From Anaerolineaceae bacterium (GTDB taxonomy: Bacteria > Chloroflexota > Anaerolineae > Anaerolineales > Anaerolineaceae): a stretch of 42,295 nucleotides of DNA. Below the pieces are notes generated by a model. The model made no database searches, was not told the origin of the DNA, and was given only the letters and a program-made list of their open reading frames with translations. The stretch is from positions 1 through 42,295 of the forward strand of contig PABH01000041.1 in the NCBI GenBank assembly GCA_002702705.1, given 5' to 3'. Below are positions 6,578 to 15,919 of the stretch, one piece after another (the first letter of the stretch is position 1; every line of letters begins with the position of its first letter). The translations under genes and the position numbers were made by a program.

Positions 6578-7870
6578 ATGACAGAAGCACCAAAACCGAC
6601 ATCACCTTCTTGGAATAGCACTACAAAACTTGTGGTAGGCCTTTCCGCTGTGGCTTTAGCTGCAGTGTTTTTTATTCGTTTTACGAACTTGATTGCCCCA
6701 GTTTTGTTTGCATTTGTTTTAGCTTATGTTTTTTATCCGGCTGCGAGTTTTTTAAAAACCAAAATTAAATTGTCATGGCGATTGTCGGTCAGCGTCATCT
6801 TTCTTTTAATATTTTTAATTTTCTTGGGTTTATTAACATGGGGTGGTTTTGCTTTGGGTGGTCAAATTTCCAGTTTAATTAAATTTGTTCAGCGTGAAAT
6901 TGTCAATTTACCCGATTACCTCGATCAGCTTTCTAATCAAAAATATAACCTCGGACCATTTGTAATTGATTTTACAACGCTTGATCTCGGAGCTATCGGA
7001 AATCAAGCCTTAAATACAATCCAGCCCGTTTTGTCTCGATTGGGTAATGTCGTAGGTTCTGTCGCTGGAGGAGCTGCAGCAACCATCGGATGGATGTTTT
7101 TTACAGTGTTGATCGCCTATTTTATTTTGGCAGAATCCCATGGTGCTCGTAGTGATTTATTAAAAATCAAAATACCGGGTTATGGTGATGATATTAAACG
7201 AATGGGTGAAGAATTAAAAAGAATTTGGAATGCATTTTTACGCGGACAGTTAACCATTATTTTAATAACCATCGGTGTTTATACAATTTTATTGGGTGGT
7301 TTGCAAGTTGATTTTTATTTTGGCCTTGCTGTGGTGGCGGGATTAGCAAGATTTGTCCCCTATGTAGGGCCAGTAGTCGCGTGGGCATCCTATGGGCTAG
7401 TGACACTGTTCCAAGGAAGTACAATCTTTGGTTTTGAACCCTGGTTCTACACATTGCTAGTTATATTGGTCGCATGGTTTACGGATGTTATTCTTGATAA
7501 CCTTGTTGTACCACGTTTGATGGGAGATGCTTTAGAAGTACATCCTGCTGCAGTGATGGTTTTTGCCTTAATATCGGCAAATTTATTTGGTTTATTGGGT
7601 GTTGTTTTGGCAGCACCGGTATTGGCAACGGCGAAGCTGTTTGGGCAATATATTTATTACAAAATGTTTGATGTTGATCCCTGGCAAGATTTTGAAATTC
7701 GACCACCAAAACTACGATCTTCTCCTGCCTGGTTTGACCAAACTTTGAAAAAAATGATTCCCAGGAAAAAACGAATCAATCGATGGATTAATAAAAAAGC
7801 GTTACACAAGGATGAGGATTATCATATTGATTTGGATACTATAAAGAAAGGAGAAAAACAAGATGGATAA
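6578..7870 (+). CDS. AI-2E family transporter (PerM/TqsA/YdiK-like permease)
   Basis: The product is a 430-residue membrane protein with an N-terminal helix pair (residues about 18-60), a third helix near 68-90, a soluble loop, and a dense group of helices from about 160 to 360. The family signature regions are present: FVLAYVFYPAASFLK near the start, FLRGQLTIILI in the middle and FVPYVGPVVAW followed by HPAAVMVFALISANLFGLLGVVLAAP. Members export small molecules such as autoinducer-2 or act in sodium/proton exchange; substrate cannot be assigned here. The charged cytoplasmic tail (370-430) is longer than usual. It overlaps the following 60-residue gene by 8 bases, suggesting translational coupling. 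Confidence 0.85.
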   Translation: MTEAPKPTSPSWNSTTKLVVGLSAVALAAVFFIRFTNLIAPVLFAFVLAYVFYPAASFLKTKIKLSWRLSVSVIFLLIFLIFLGLLTWGGFALGGQISSLIKFVQREIVNLPDYLDQLSNQKYNLGPFVIDFTTLDLGAIGNQALNTIQPVLSRLGNVVGSVAGGAAATIGWMFFTVLIAYFILAESHGARSDLLKIKIPGYGDDIKRMGEELKRIWNAFLRGQLTIILITIGVYTILLGGLQVDFYFGLAVVAGLARFVPYVGPVVAWASYGLVTLFQGSTIFGFEPWFYTLLVILVAWFTDVILDNLVVPRLMGDALEVHPAAVMVFALISANLFGLLGVVLAAPVLATAKLFGQYIYYKMFDVDPWQDFEIRPPKLRSSPAWFDQTLKKMIPRKKRINRWINKKALHKDEDYHIDLDTIKKGEKQDG

Positions 7871-8045
7871 TAATGAACCAATCACCAAAACCTTAAGTGA
7901 AACATCAAATTATATGGCCTGGATGGCAGATGAGCCGGATGGGGAAACCACATACCATTTGGAATTGAATAATGTTACACTTCATTTCTTTAAGGAAGAA
8001 TGGGTAGAGTTTCTCGACTTGATGCGTGATCTCGTAGGAAAATAA
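7863..8045 (+). CDS. Small conserved-looking protein of unknown function (60 aa)
   Basis: I do not recognise a named family. The product is acidic, soluble, without cysteine or a membrane segment, and ends in HLELNNVTLHFFKEEWVEFLDLMRDL, which looks like a beta strand followed by an amphipathic helix. An AAAGGAG is well placed upstream and the start overlaps the end of the permease gene, so it is very likely translated and coupled to it. A strong terminator follows 16 bases after the stop. Its role may be linked to the permease, but that is inference from position only. Confidence 0.7.
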   Translation: MDNNEPITKTLSETSNYMAWMADEPDGETTYHLELNNVTLHFFKEEWVEFLDLMRDLVGK

Positions 8046-8061
8046 ATTTTATTTTTATAAT

Positions 8062-8094
8062 AAAACAGGAGCTGTATTTGCAGCTCCTGTTTTT
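8062..8094. terminator. Bidirectional terminator between the permease unit and the formate dehydrogenase operon
   Basis: A 13-bp perfect stem (AAAACAGGAGCTG with CAGCTCCTGTTTT) around a six-base loop has T residues on both strands' downstream side. It lies 16 bases after the small plus-strand gene and 3 bases beyond the end of the minus-strand operon, so it can serve both. Confidence 0.85.
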
Positions 8095-8097
8095 GGA

Positions 8098-10872
8098 TTA
8101 AGAAATCGCTTTGATATTTACTGCACAGACTTTGTATTCAGGTATCTTTGCGACGGGATCTAATGCTGCAATTGTTAGATTATTCACATTTTGATCACCA
8201 GGGAAATGGAAATTGGCGAAAATTAATCCTGGTGAAACCCGTTTTGTGATGTAAGCCTTTGCAATCACCTCTCCACGCCGGGAATTGACCTTAATTTGTG
8301 ATTCATCGGTGATGCCAAATTGTAATGCATCCTCAGCACTGATTTCAATTAACGCTTCCGGATAAATATCCAATAAAGATTGAGAACGGCGAGTCATTTC
8401 GCCTCCGTGCCAGTGATATAAAACTCGACCCGTGGTGAGTGTAAATGGATATTCTTCATCTGGCAGTTCTTGTGGAGGAAGATGTTCCGTTACATGGAAA
8501 ATACCTTTACCCCGTGTGAATTGGCCAATATGGAGAATCGGTGTGCCAGGGTGCTCTTTATGTTTAACCGGCCAGTGTAATTGTTCACCATTCTTTAATC
8601 GAGTGAAATTAATACCAGCATATGATGGGGTCAGGGCTGCAATTTCATCCATTACTTGTGCTGCAGATGTAAAGTCCCAGTTCGATAAAGGTCCTATCGG
8701 TTGACGATTTTCAATAGTTAATAACCTGCGGGCTAATTCTGATGTGATTTCCCAGTCAGCTTTGGATTCACCAATATTCGGGATGGCTTTGTTTACCAAT
8801 TGAACTCTTCGTTCCGTGTTCGTGAAGGTGCCATCTTTTTCCACAAAAGTAGATCCTGGCAATAGCACATCTGCGTATTCCGCGGTTTCACTTGGAAAAA
8901 TTTCTTGTAATACAGTGAATTCACAGGCATTAAGACATTTTTTGACGTGGTTGATATCGGGATCGGTCATCATTGGGTCTTCCGCCATGATGTATAGAGC
9001 CCTTATTTGTCCTGTTTCAGCGCCATGTATCATCTCAGTTACTGTAAGGCCTGGTTTATCCGGAAATAAATTGTTGGAAGAGTTTGTAAGAAGCCAGGCG
9101 TCCTGGAATTTTTTTCTTGTTTCTTCAGAAACCACCTTTTGGTAACCTGGAAATACATCAGGCAGACCGCCCATATCACAAGCACCCTGTACGTTATTTT
9201 GACCACGCAGTGGGTTTACACCACCACCAGGAATACCCATATTTCCCATCAACATTTGCAAGTTAGCTAACGAGAAAACATTCATTACCCCTGTTGTATG
9301 CTGAGTAATGCCCATAGCCCAAAAAACAGCCATTGGGTGGTTTTCTGCGATCAAATTGGCAGCTTGATAGAGTTTTGTTTCAGGAACGCCAGTAATGCGG
9401 GAAACATACGTTGGTGAAAAATGTTGGATCGTTTCTGAAAATTCATCAAAATTATCACAACGGCTTTGAATAAATTCTTTATCGTGTTGATTGTTATTAA
9501 TAAGAATATTCATCAATCCATTAATTAATGGAATATCGGTACCAGGCTTGTGTTGTAAATGAATGGTGGCAAATTCGGTTATATCAATTTTTCTGGGATC
9601 TGCAACAATGAGTTTGGTTTGTTTCTGACGAACAGCCTGACGGATTTTTGCTCCAATGATTGGGTGCTGTTCTGTTGTGTTAGAGCCAATAATAAATATG
9701 GCTTTGGCAAAATCGTAAATATCAGCAATGGTATTTGTCATCGCCCCAGAGCCAAATGCGGTTGCTAAGCCAGCCACGGTAGAGGAATGACATAAACGAG
9801 CACAGTGATCAATATTATGTGTACCAATTACCTGGCGACTGAACTTGTTCATCAAGTAATTTTCTTCATTTGTGCACTTGGCTGAGGTTAAAACCCCAAT
9901 GGAATTCGCACCGTGGGTTAATTTTGTCTCAACCAGTTTTTTTGCAACTAAATCCAGAGCAGTTTCCCAATCAGTTTTTACCCAGGGTCCTCGATCGGTA
10001 GTGCTAGGGCGTGGTTTTCCTTTTAGTAAGTACTCTCTTACCCATGGCTGGGTTAATCGGTCAGGATGATGGATGAATTGATGCCCATACCGACCTTTAA
10101 CACATAAATGTAAACCATTTACCGCTGCATTTGGAGTAGATGTGACACCAACTACTTTATCATCCTTAATATTCACATCGAAATTACAACCAATACCACA
10201 ATAGGCACATGTGGTTTGAACCAATCGATCCGGTTCTTCGTGGTTTAAGCTAATACGACTCTCTAAAGCACCAGTCGGACAGTAAACGACACAAGCCCCA
10301 CAAGATTCACATCGAGCTTCTTGCATTGTGACATCATCTCCGGCAGTGATATGAGTCTCAAATCCACGTTCGGTTAATCCCCAAACAAAACGGCCTTGAA
10401 TTTCATTACAAGCACGAATACAACGTGTACACAGGATACATTGATTTAAATCTACTCGAATTACAGGGCTAGGGTCCTGGTCAATTTCATATCTTGGTGT
10501 TTTTCTGCTATACTCTTTAAAGTCCACATTATATTTATTTGCCCAATAGATTAATTCATTTGGTTTATTGGATCTGCTTCCGTTTGAATAATAGTTAGAA
10601 AGCAGTAAAGTGAGGATGCTTTTTCTGGATTCTGTCAGGGTTTCACTTTCCGTGAAAACTTCCATACCATCACTAACTGGTAAGGTACAGGCTGCTAACA
10701 GTGATCTGGCACCTTTAATTTCCACATTGCATAATCGGCATCCCCCATGTGGTGTTAAATCGGGATGATCACATAAAGTGGGGATAAGGATGTTGTTTTC
10801 CCGTGCTGCCTTTAGGACGGTATTTCCGGATTCAGTTTCGATAATTTTTCCATTGATGGTGAAGGTGACCAT
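8098..10872 (-). CDS. fdhA: NAD-linked formate dehydrogenase catalytic subunit, full-length form (set B)
   Basis: The product has 924 residues. Order: [2Fe-2S] domain (C34, C45, C48, C62); two [4Fe-4S] ferredoxin motifs (C145/148/151/155 and C188/191/194/198); then the molybdopterin oxidoreductase domain with its own [4Fe-4S] site (C222, C225, C229, C257, CAYCGIGC and LCVKG). The catalytic position in ARLCHSSTVAGL is Cys361, where some relatives have selenocysteine; no in-frame TGA is present. The enzyme oxidises formate to CO2 or the reverse on Mo- or W-bis-MGD, passing electrons to the NuoEF-like partners encoded just upstream. The His-Cys3 cluster ligands of NuoG-type proteins are missing between residues 63 and 144. 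AGGAGT precedes the ATG. Last gene of the operon. Confidence 0.9.
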   Translation of the reverse strand: MVTFTINGKIIETESGNTVLKAARENNILIPTLCDHPDLTPHGGCRLCNVEIKGARSLLAACTLPVSDGMEVFTESETLTESRKSILTLLLSNYYSNGSRSNKPNELIYWANKYNVDFKEYSRKTPRYEIDQDPSPVIRVDLNQCILCTRCIRACNEIQGRFVWGLTERGFETHITAGDDVTMQEARCESCGACVVYCPTGALESRISLNHEEPDRLVQTTCAYCGIGCNFDVNIKDDKVVGVTSTPNAAVNGLHLCVKGRYGHQFIHHPDRLTQPWVREYLLKGKPRPSTTDRGPWVKTDWETALDLVAKKLVETKLTHGANSIGVLTSAKCTNEENYLMNKFSRQVIGTHNIDHCARLCHSSTVAGLATAFGSGAMTNTIADIYDFAKAIFIIGSNTTEQHPIIGAKIRQAVRQKQTKLIVADPRKIDITEFATIHLQHKPGTDIPLINGLMNILINNNQHDKEFIQSRCDNFDEFSETIQHFSPTYVSRITGVPETKLYQAANLIAENHPMAVFWAMGITQHTTGVMNVFSLANLQMLMGNMGIPGGGVNPLRGQNNVQGACDMGGLPDVFPGYQKVVSEETRKKFQDAWLLTNSSNNLFPDKPGLTVTEMIHGAETGQIRALYIMAEDPMMTDPDINHVKKCLNACEFTVLQEIFPSETAEYADVLLPGSTFVEKDGTFTNTERRVQLVNKAIPNIGESKADWEITSELARRLLTIENRQPIGPLSNWDFTSAAQVMDEIAALTPSYAGINFTRLKNGEQLHWPVKHKEHPGTPILHIGQFTRGKGIFHVTEHLPPQELPDEEYPFTLTTGRVLYHWHGGEMTRRSQSLLDIYPEALIEISAEDALQFGITDESQIKVNSRRGEVIAKAYITKRVSPGLIFANFHFPGDQNVNNLTIAALDPVAKIPEYKVCAVNIKAIS

Positions 10873-10889
10873 TTTTACTCCTATCCTTT

Positions 10890-12467
10890 TTATTCTGATT
10901 GGCGCACGACGGCTTCAAAAAGACAGACGTTATAACAAATGCCACATTTGATACAAACCTCAGGGTCAATTGAATGAGGTTGTTTTTTCTCACCTTCGAT
11001 GGCTTCGACGGGGCAATTTCTGGCACAAACCATACATCCTGTACAGTCATCTTCAATAATTGAAAATTGAACCAGGTCTCGACAAACCTTTGCAGGACAG
11101 CGCTTTTCGTATATGTGGGCTTCATATTCTTCTCGAAAATGTTTTAATGTAGATTCCACAGGATTCGGTGCACCTTGTCCAAGTCCACAGAGACTGTTAA
11201 TCCGAGTTACTTTAGAAAGGTGTTCTAACTCTTCTATATCCCCATCTTTGCCTTTTCCTTCGCAAATTCGGGTTAAGATTTCTAACATTGAATGGGTACC
11301 AACTCGGCAAGGTGTACATTTACCGCAGCTTTCATCTTGAATAAAATCCATAAAAAAGCGAGCAATATCCACCATACAGGTATCTTCATCCATAACAATC
11401 ATACCCCCAGATCCCATGATTGACCCGGCGGCTGCAAGCGCTTCATAATCAACGGGCGTATCTAGGTAATCCTCAGGTAGACACCCGCCCATTGGGCCGC
11501 CTGTCTGTACGGCTTTAAATCCCTTATTATTTTTAATACCTCCACCGACATCATAGACGATTTCTCGCAGCGAGATGCCTAGAGGAACTTCGATCAAACC
11601 CGTATGATTTACATCACCTGCCAAGGCAAAAGTTTTAGTCCCTTTACTTTTTTCCGTACCCATCGAAGCAAACCACTCTGCTCCTTTTAGGATGATTTGA
11701 GGAACATTGGCAAATGTTTCAACATTGTTGATATTTGTTGGTTTTCCCCACAAGCCGCTGACAGCTGGAAAAGGGGGACGGGGTCGGGGTTCGCCGCGAT
11801 GACCTTCAATAGACGCCATGAGCGCTGTTTCTTCACCGCACACAAAAGCACCAGCACCCATCCGGACTTCAATATCAAAATCAAATCCGGTTGCCATGAT
11901 ATTTTTTCCCAACAAACCCAGTTCCCTCGCTTGTTTTAAAGCTATATTCATTCTCCGTACAGCCTGAGGGTATTCTGCACGGCAATATACATAACCTTGA
12001 GTGGCTCCAATTGCATAAGCTGCAATGACCATTCCTTCAATGACGGCATGCGGGTCATCTTCTAAGACTCGCCGATTCATAAAAGCTCCAGGGTCACCCT
12101 CATCAGCATTACAAACCACAAATTTTATTTCGCCTGGGCTGTTTTTTGTGAACTGCCATTTTTTACCTGCTGGAAAGCCTGCTCCACCTCGGCCTCGCAG
12201 CCCGGAATCAGTTATCACTTGAATAACTTGTTCCGGTGAGTATGAAGTAAGGCAAGTCAATAAGGCTTGATATCCATCTTGTGAAATATATTCATTAATA
12301 TTTTCCGGGTCTATTTTGCCATAATTTCGCAGGACAACCCGTATTTCTTTTGGGGTTGGTGCTGCAATTTCACCTGATTTTTCATATACCGGGGATTTAA
12401 TCGGGGTATTGGTTTTAATATCTGAAAAAAGGGCTTGGTACATATCCGGATGATTAAAATTTGGCAT
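10890..12467 (-). CDS. NuoF-like NADH/FMN subunit of formate dehydrogenase (set B), with C-terminal 2x[4Fe-4S]
   Basis: The product has 525 residues. It binds NAD(H) and FMN and exchanges electrons with the Fe-S chain. The glycine-rich [14 protein letters not shown] (91-104) and the [13 protein letters not shown] region (about 210-222) are the FMN/NADH sites; C381, C384, C387 and C427 ([16 protein letters not shown]) hold the N3-type [4Fe-4S] cluster. A C-terminal ferredoxin domain adds two clusters (C475/478/481/485 and C505/508/511/515), as in HydB/HndC-type soluble diaphorase subunits rather than complex I NuoF. The N-terminal thioredoxin-like domain seen in HydB/HndC is shortened and cysteine-free. 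Spacing of 17 bases to fdhA and 22 bases from nuoE supports one operon. Confidence 0.9.
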   Translation of the reverse strand: MPNFNHPDMYQALFSDIKTNTPIKSPVYEKSGEIAAPTPKEIRVVLRNYGKIDPENINEYISQDGYQALLTCLTSYSPEQVIQVITDSGLRGRGGAGFPAGKKWQFTKNSPGEIKFVVCNADEGDPGAFMNRRVLEDDPHAVIEGMVIAAYAIGATQGYVYCRAEYPQAVRRMNIALKQARELGLLGKNIMATGFDFDIEVRMGAGAFVCGEETALMASIEGHRGEPRPRPPFPAVSGLWGKPTNINNVETFANVPQIILKGAEWFASMGTEKSKGTKTFALAGDVNHTGLIEVPLGISLREIVYDVGGGIKNNKGFKAVQTGGPMGGCLPEDYLDTPVDYEALAAAGSIMGSGGMIVMDEDTCMVDIARFFMDFIQDESCGKCTPCRVGTHSMLEILTRICEGKGKDGDIEELEHLSKVTRINSLCGLGQGAPNPVESTLKHFREEYEAHIYEKRCPAKVCRDLVQFSIIEDDCTGCMVCARNCPVEAIEGEKKQPHSIDPEVCIKCGICYNVCLFEAVVRQSE

Positions 12468-12489
12468 GTGTTTTCTCCATTCGCAGCAC

Positions 12490-12984
12490 TTATTTCTGTA
12501 TATTTTTTAATAATTTGGTGAACTTTTGTGGGGTAAGATTTCCATGTAATTCATCATCAACAACCACAACAGGAGCCTGGCTGCACGCACCGACACACCG
12601 ACAAATTTCCAATGTTATTTTTCCATCAGGTGTAGTCTCATTCAGAGTTATATTTAATTCTTGTTTGGCTTTATCGATCAATTGAGGTGTTCCACCAACA
12701 TAACAGGCTGTACCCATACATAATTTTACGTTTTTCTCCCCCCGTTGATCCATGGTGAAAAAAGAATAAAAGGAGATTACACCATGAATGACACTGATCG
12801 GCACATCTAAAAATTCGGCTACATAATTTTGAACGGGCTTTGAGACATAGCCGATTTTTTCCTGGATAAGATTTAAAATAACCATCGTGGCACCAGGTAA
12901 ATCTTTGTTTTCTTCTAGGATTTGATCAATGATCAATTTTTTCTCAGGGTTATTTAAAGGTGGTTTATTATACAAATTCTTCAT
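12490..12984 (-). CDS. NuoE-like [2Fe-2S] subunit of formate dehydrogenase (set B)
   Basis: The product has 164 residues, a thioredoxin-like ferredoxin. C89-x4-C94 ([11 protein letters not shown]) and C130-x3-C134 ([11 protein letters not shown]) are the four cluster ligands, in the spacing usual for NuoE/HndA. The N-terminal helical part ([31 protein letters not shown]) matches the family. It pairs with the NuoF-like protein encoded 22 bases downstream. Its counterpart in set A is fused to NuoF instead. Confidence 0.9.
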   Translation of the reverse strand: MKNLYNKPPLNNPEKKLIIDQILEENKDLPGATMVILNLIQEKIGYVSKPVQNYVAEFLDVPISVIHGVISFYSFFTMDQRGEKNVKLCMGTACYVGGTPQLIDKAKQELNITLNETTPDGKITLEICRCVGACSQAPVVVVDDELHGNLTPQKFTKLLKNIQK

Positions 12985-13008
12985 GGTGATCTCCGTTTTG
13001 GGTTTGGG

Positions 13009-15177
13009 TTAATAACGGCCACGTTTTTGATGATTCTCCGGGTGAGGTAATTTATTTTCAGGAACTTTTTCAAAACGCACCGCACAGGCTTTAAATTCAG
13101 GAATTTTTGCTTCCGGGTCCATTGCATCATTTGTCAAAAAATTAGCAGCAGCCTCAGCAAAATGGAAGGGGATAAAAATAACACCGGGAATCGTTTTTTC
13201 TGTTACTTCTGCGCGTAGAAATATCTCACCTCTTCGTGTAGATACCTTAATTGCATCATTGGTCTGAATGCCATTTGCTTCAGCATCATACGGGTGAATT
13301 TCAACCTTTGCTTCCGGATACAAATCATCCAACCAAGAATTCCGCGTCAGCGTTCCTCCGTGCCAATGTTCCAGAACCCGGCCAGTGTTTAGAATGAAAG
13401 GATATTCAGCATCGGCAGGCTCATCAATGGGTTGATAATCAAGGGCATGGAATTTCCCCCGTCCACTGGGGAAGGAATCTTTAAATAAGTAGGGGGTGCC
13501 AGAATGATTTTTATCGAATACAGGCGCTTGCAAACCAACTTTCTGTATGCGGTCATATTTTATACCAGCGTAGGAGGGGGCAACACTACCCATCTCATCC
13601 ATAATTTGAGACGGATGGGTGTAGTCCCAGAAAGAAGAATTTGGTCTTCCAAGTCGGGATTCAATCCGTTTTGCTAAATCTGCGATGATTTCCCAATCTG
13701 GTCTGGCTAAGCCGATTGGTTCGAGTGCTTTTCGAACCAACTGAACCCTGCGATCTGTGTTGGTAAATGTACCATCTTTTTCCGCAAAGGATCCTGCAGG
13801 GAAAAAGACATCGGCATATGCGCCAGATTCATTGATAAATAAATCCTGGACAGCGATAAATTCCAATTCTTGCATATGTTTGTGGGCTTCATTTAGATTG
13901 GGTTCAGACATCATTGGGTTTTCACCCATAATGTAGAGAGAACGTACACCACCATCATGCACATGCCTTAAGATCTCTGTTGTAGTTAAACCCAAGTTAC
14001 GGTTTAACCCACCTGGTTCGATATTCCAGGCTTTTTCAAATTTGAGGGCAACCTCTTCCTGGTTTACTTCTTGATATCCGGGATAATGCCAGGGCATTGC
14101 TCCGGAATCAGATGCCCCTTGGACGTTGTTTTGACCCCGAAGCGGATTTAGACCTGTGCCTTCACGTCCAATATGACCGGTTAATAATGCCAGATTGATT
14201 AAACTCAAAGCATTATTTGTGCCATGGGTGGATTGAGAAATTCCTAAAGCCCAGTAAATTGCTCCACGCTCGGCATTTGCATATAATCTTGCTGCTTCAA
14301 TAATGAGTTCTTTCTTAACGCCACTTACAGATTCAACGTATTCAGGTGTGAATTTTTCCATTGATTGGGCAAATTCACGAAAATTTTCAGTGCGGTCATC
14401 AATAAACTGTTGGTTATACAATTTTTCTTTTAGAATAACATGGGCCATACCGGAAAAAACGGCCACATCAGTACCAGGCTTTTCCGGAAGCCATAACGTT
14501 GCATAATTTACCATTTCCACACGCCGAGGATCAACCACAATTAGCTTGGCACCATATTTCTCAACAGCAGCTTTCATCTGAATGGCAATAATAGGATGTG
14601 TTTCAGCAGTGTTTGAACCAGTGATAATAAATACATCTGATTTAATCACTTCTGAAGCTGTATTGGACATTGCAGCAGAGCCAAGTGCTTTTTGTAAACC
14701 TACCACACTGCCGGCATGGCATAACCGGGTGCAGTGGTCTATATTGTTTGTGCGAAATAAAGCTCGGTATAATTTTTGAAGCAGGTAATTATCTTCATTT
14801 GTAGCTTTCGCACAGCAGTATACTGCCATTGCCTCAGAACCATCTCGTTTATATATTTCGGTTAAACGATCAGCTGCATAGTCTAAAGCTTCATCCCAAC
14901 TAACTTCACGCCATTCATTTTTATCGAAAGCCTGGGTTCGTGCGCCAGGTTTTTGTGGGGTTTTGCGGATAAGCGGGGTCGTCACGCGGTTTTTATTGTA
15001 AATAAAATCATAACCAAACCGCCCTTTTACACAAAGATTACCTTTGTTGACAATACCATCGAAAGGCGAAGTAATTTTGTAAATAAAATTATCATTGATA
15101 TGTAATTGAAGATTACATCCAACGCCGCAAAAAGGGCAGGTTGTTGAAACAACTTTATTTATTAAATTTTTATTCAT
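13009..15177 (-). CDS. fdhA: Formate dehydrogenase catalytic subunit, short form (set A)
   Basis: The product has 722 residues and contains only the molybdopterin domain. The [4Fe-4S] ligands are C14, C17, C21 and C49 ([17 protein letters not shown]). The catalytic residue is Cys153 in [12 protein letters not shown]. The C-terminal molybdopterin dinucleotide-binding part is complete ([36 protein letters not shown]). The missing ferredoxin-like N-terminus is supplied by the separate gene just upstream, which overlaps this one by 8 bases. It resembles the set B catalytic subunit throughout, so the two are paralogues from duplication or from joining of two related loci. Confidence 0.9.
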   Translation of the reverse strand: MNKNLINKVVSTTCPFCGVGCNLQLHINDNFIYKITSPFDGIVNKGNLCVKGRFGYDFIYNKNRVTTPLIRKTPQKPGARTQAFDKNEWREVSWDEALDYAADRLTEIYKRDGSEAMAVYCCAKATNEDNYLLQKLYRALFRTNNIDHCTRLCHAGSVVGLQKALGSAAMSNTASEVIKSDVFIITGSNTAETHPIIAIQMKAAVEKYGAKLIVVDPRRVEMVNYATLWLPEKPGTDVAVFSGMAHVILKEKLYNQQFIDDRTENFREFAQSMEKFTPEYVESVSGVKKELIIEAARLYANAERGAIYWALGISQSTHGTNNALSLINLALLTGHIGREGTGLNPLRGQNNVQGASDSGAMPWHYPGYQEVNQEEVALKFEKAWNIEPGGLNRNLGLTTTEILRHVHDGGVRSLYIMGENPMMSEPNLNEAHKHMQELEFIAVQDLFINESGAYADVFFPAGSFAEKDGTFTNTDRRVQLVRKALEPIGLARPDWEIIADLAKRIESRLGRPNSSFWDYTHPSQIMDEMGSVAPSYAGIKYDRIQKVGLQAPVFDKNHSGTPYLFKDSFPSGRGKFHALDYQPIDEPADAEYPFILNTGRVLEHWHGGTLTRNSWLDDLYPEAKVEIHPYDAEANGIQTNDAIKVSTRRGEIFLRAEVTEKTIPGVIFIPFHFAEAAANFLTNDAMDPEAKIPEFKACAVRFEKVPENKLPHPENHQKRGRY

Positions 15178-15904
15178 GCGAACCTCCGGATGATGGTCTG
15201 GCGGAAGATTTTGTTTTCTTTTTTCGCTGGGTGCGCGTTAATAACATGATTTCTTCAGGCTGGTAACCATCTTGTAAAAGCCATTCCCTTTTGGGTTTAA
15301 GTGCGCCAGTTGGACAAACCCCGATACATTGCCCACAAAAAACACAACTGGTTTCGGGTAAGGGCTTTTCATAGAATGTATTAATTTGGGTTTCGTAACC
15401 GCGGCCGGAGAAATTTATAGCGAAAGTGTACTGGGCATCCTCTGCACAAACTTGAACGCAACGCCAGCAGAGAATACATTTTTCATAATCTCGAATGAAC
15501 ATTGGATTATCATCAATGACTGCATGTTCCCTTCGTTCTGCATCAGGGAAGCGTGATGGGTTAGCTTCATATTCATCAATCATATTTAATATTTCAGGTG
15601 ATTCACTTAAATCAATTGAACTTACTAACATTTCTAAAATTGTTTTTCGGCTCTTGATTACCCGTTCCGATTTGGTTTTAACTTGCATATCAGAACTGAC
15701 TTTGGCAACACAGGAAGGAATCAAAGTTCTTGAACCTTCAATTTCCACCACACAGATTCGGCATAAGGCATTGGCAGTACAGTAATCATGGTAACAAATT
15801 GTTGGGATTTTTATGCCTATCGATTCGGCTGCCTTTAAAATTGTTGTACCTTCAGGAACCTGAATAGTGTTTCCATCAATGGTTAATTGAATTTCTTTTT
15901 TCAT
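15170..15904 (-). CDS. Fe-S electron-transfer subunit ([2Fe-2S] plus 2x[4Fe-4S]) of formate dehydrogenase (set A)
   Basis: The product has 244 residues and corresponds to the N-terminal ~205 residues of the set B catalytic subunit as a free protein (HoxU/NuoG-N type). [2Fe-2S] ligands are C37, C48, C51 and C65; [4Fe-4S] ligands are C143/146/149/153 and C187/190/193/197. No cysteine lies between residues 66 and 142, so the His-Cys3 cluster is absent. The tail is basic ([16 protein letters not shown]). Start set at ATG 15904, seven bases after AAAGGA; an in-frame TTG at 15919 abuts the previous stop. It should wire the NuoEF fusion to the short catalytic subunit. Confidence 0.85.
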   Translation of the reverse strand: MKKEIQLTIDGNTIQVPEGTTILKAAESIGIKIPTICYHDYCTANALCRICVVEIEGSRTLIPSCVAKVSSDMQVKTKSERVIKSRKTILEMLVSSIDLSESPEILNMIDEYEANPSRFPDAERREHAVIDDNPMFIRDYEKCILCWRCVQVCAEDAQYTFAINFSGRGYETQINTFYEKPLPETSCVFCGQCIGVCPTGALKPKREWLLQDGYQPEEIMLLTRTQRKKKTKSSARPSSGGSHE

Positions 15905-15919
15905 TTTATTTCCTTTCAA

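Noticed and set aside
8098-15177. Selenocysteine at the formate dehydrogenase active sites
   Set aside because: Both catalytic positions are encoded by ordinary Cys codons (Cys361 and Cys153), with no in-frame TGA.
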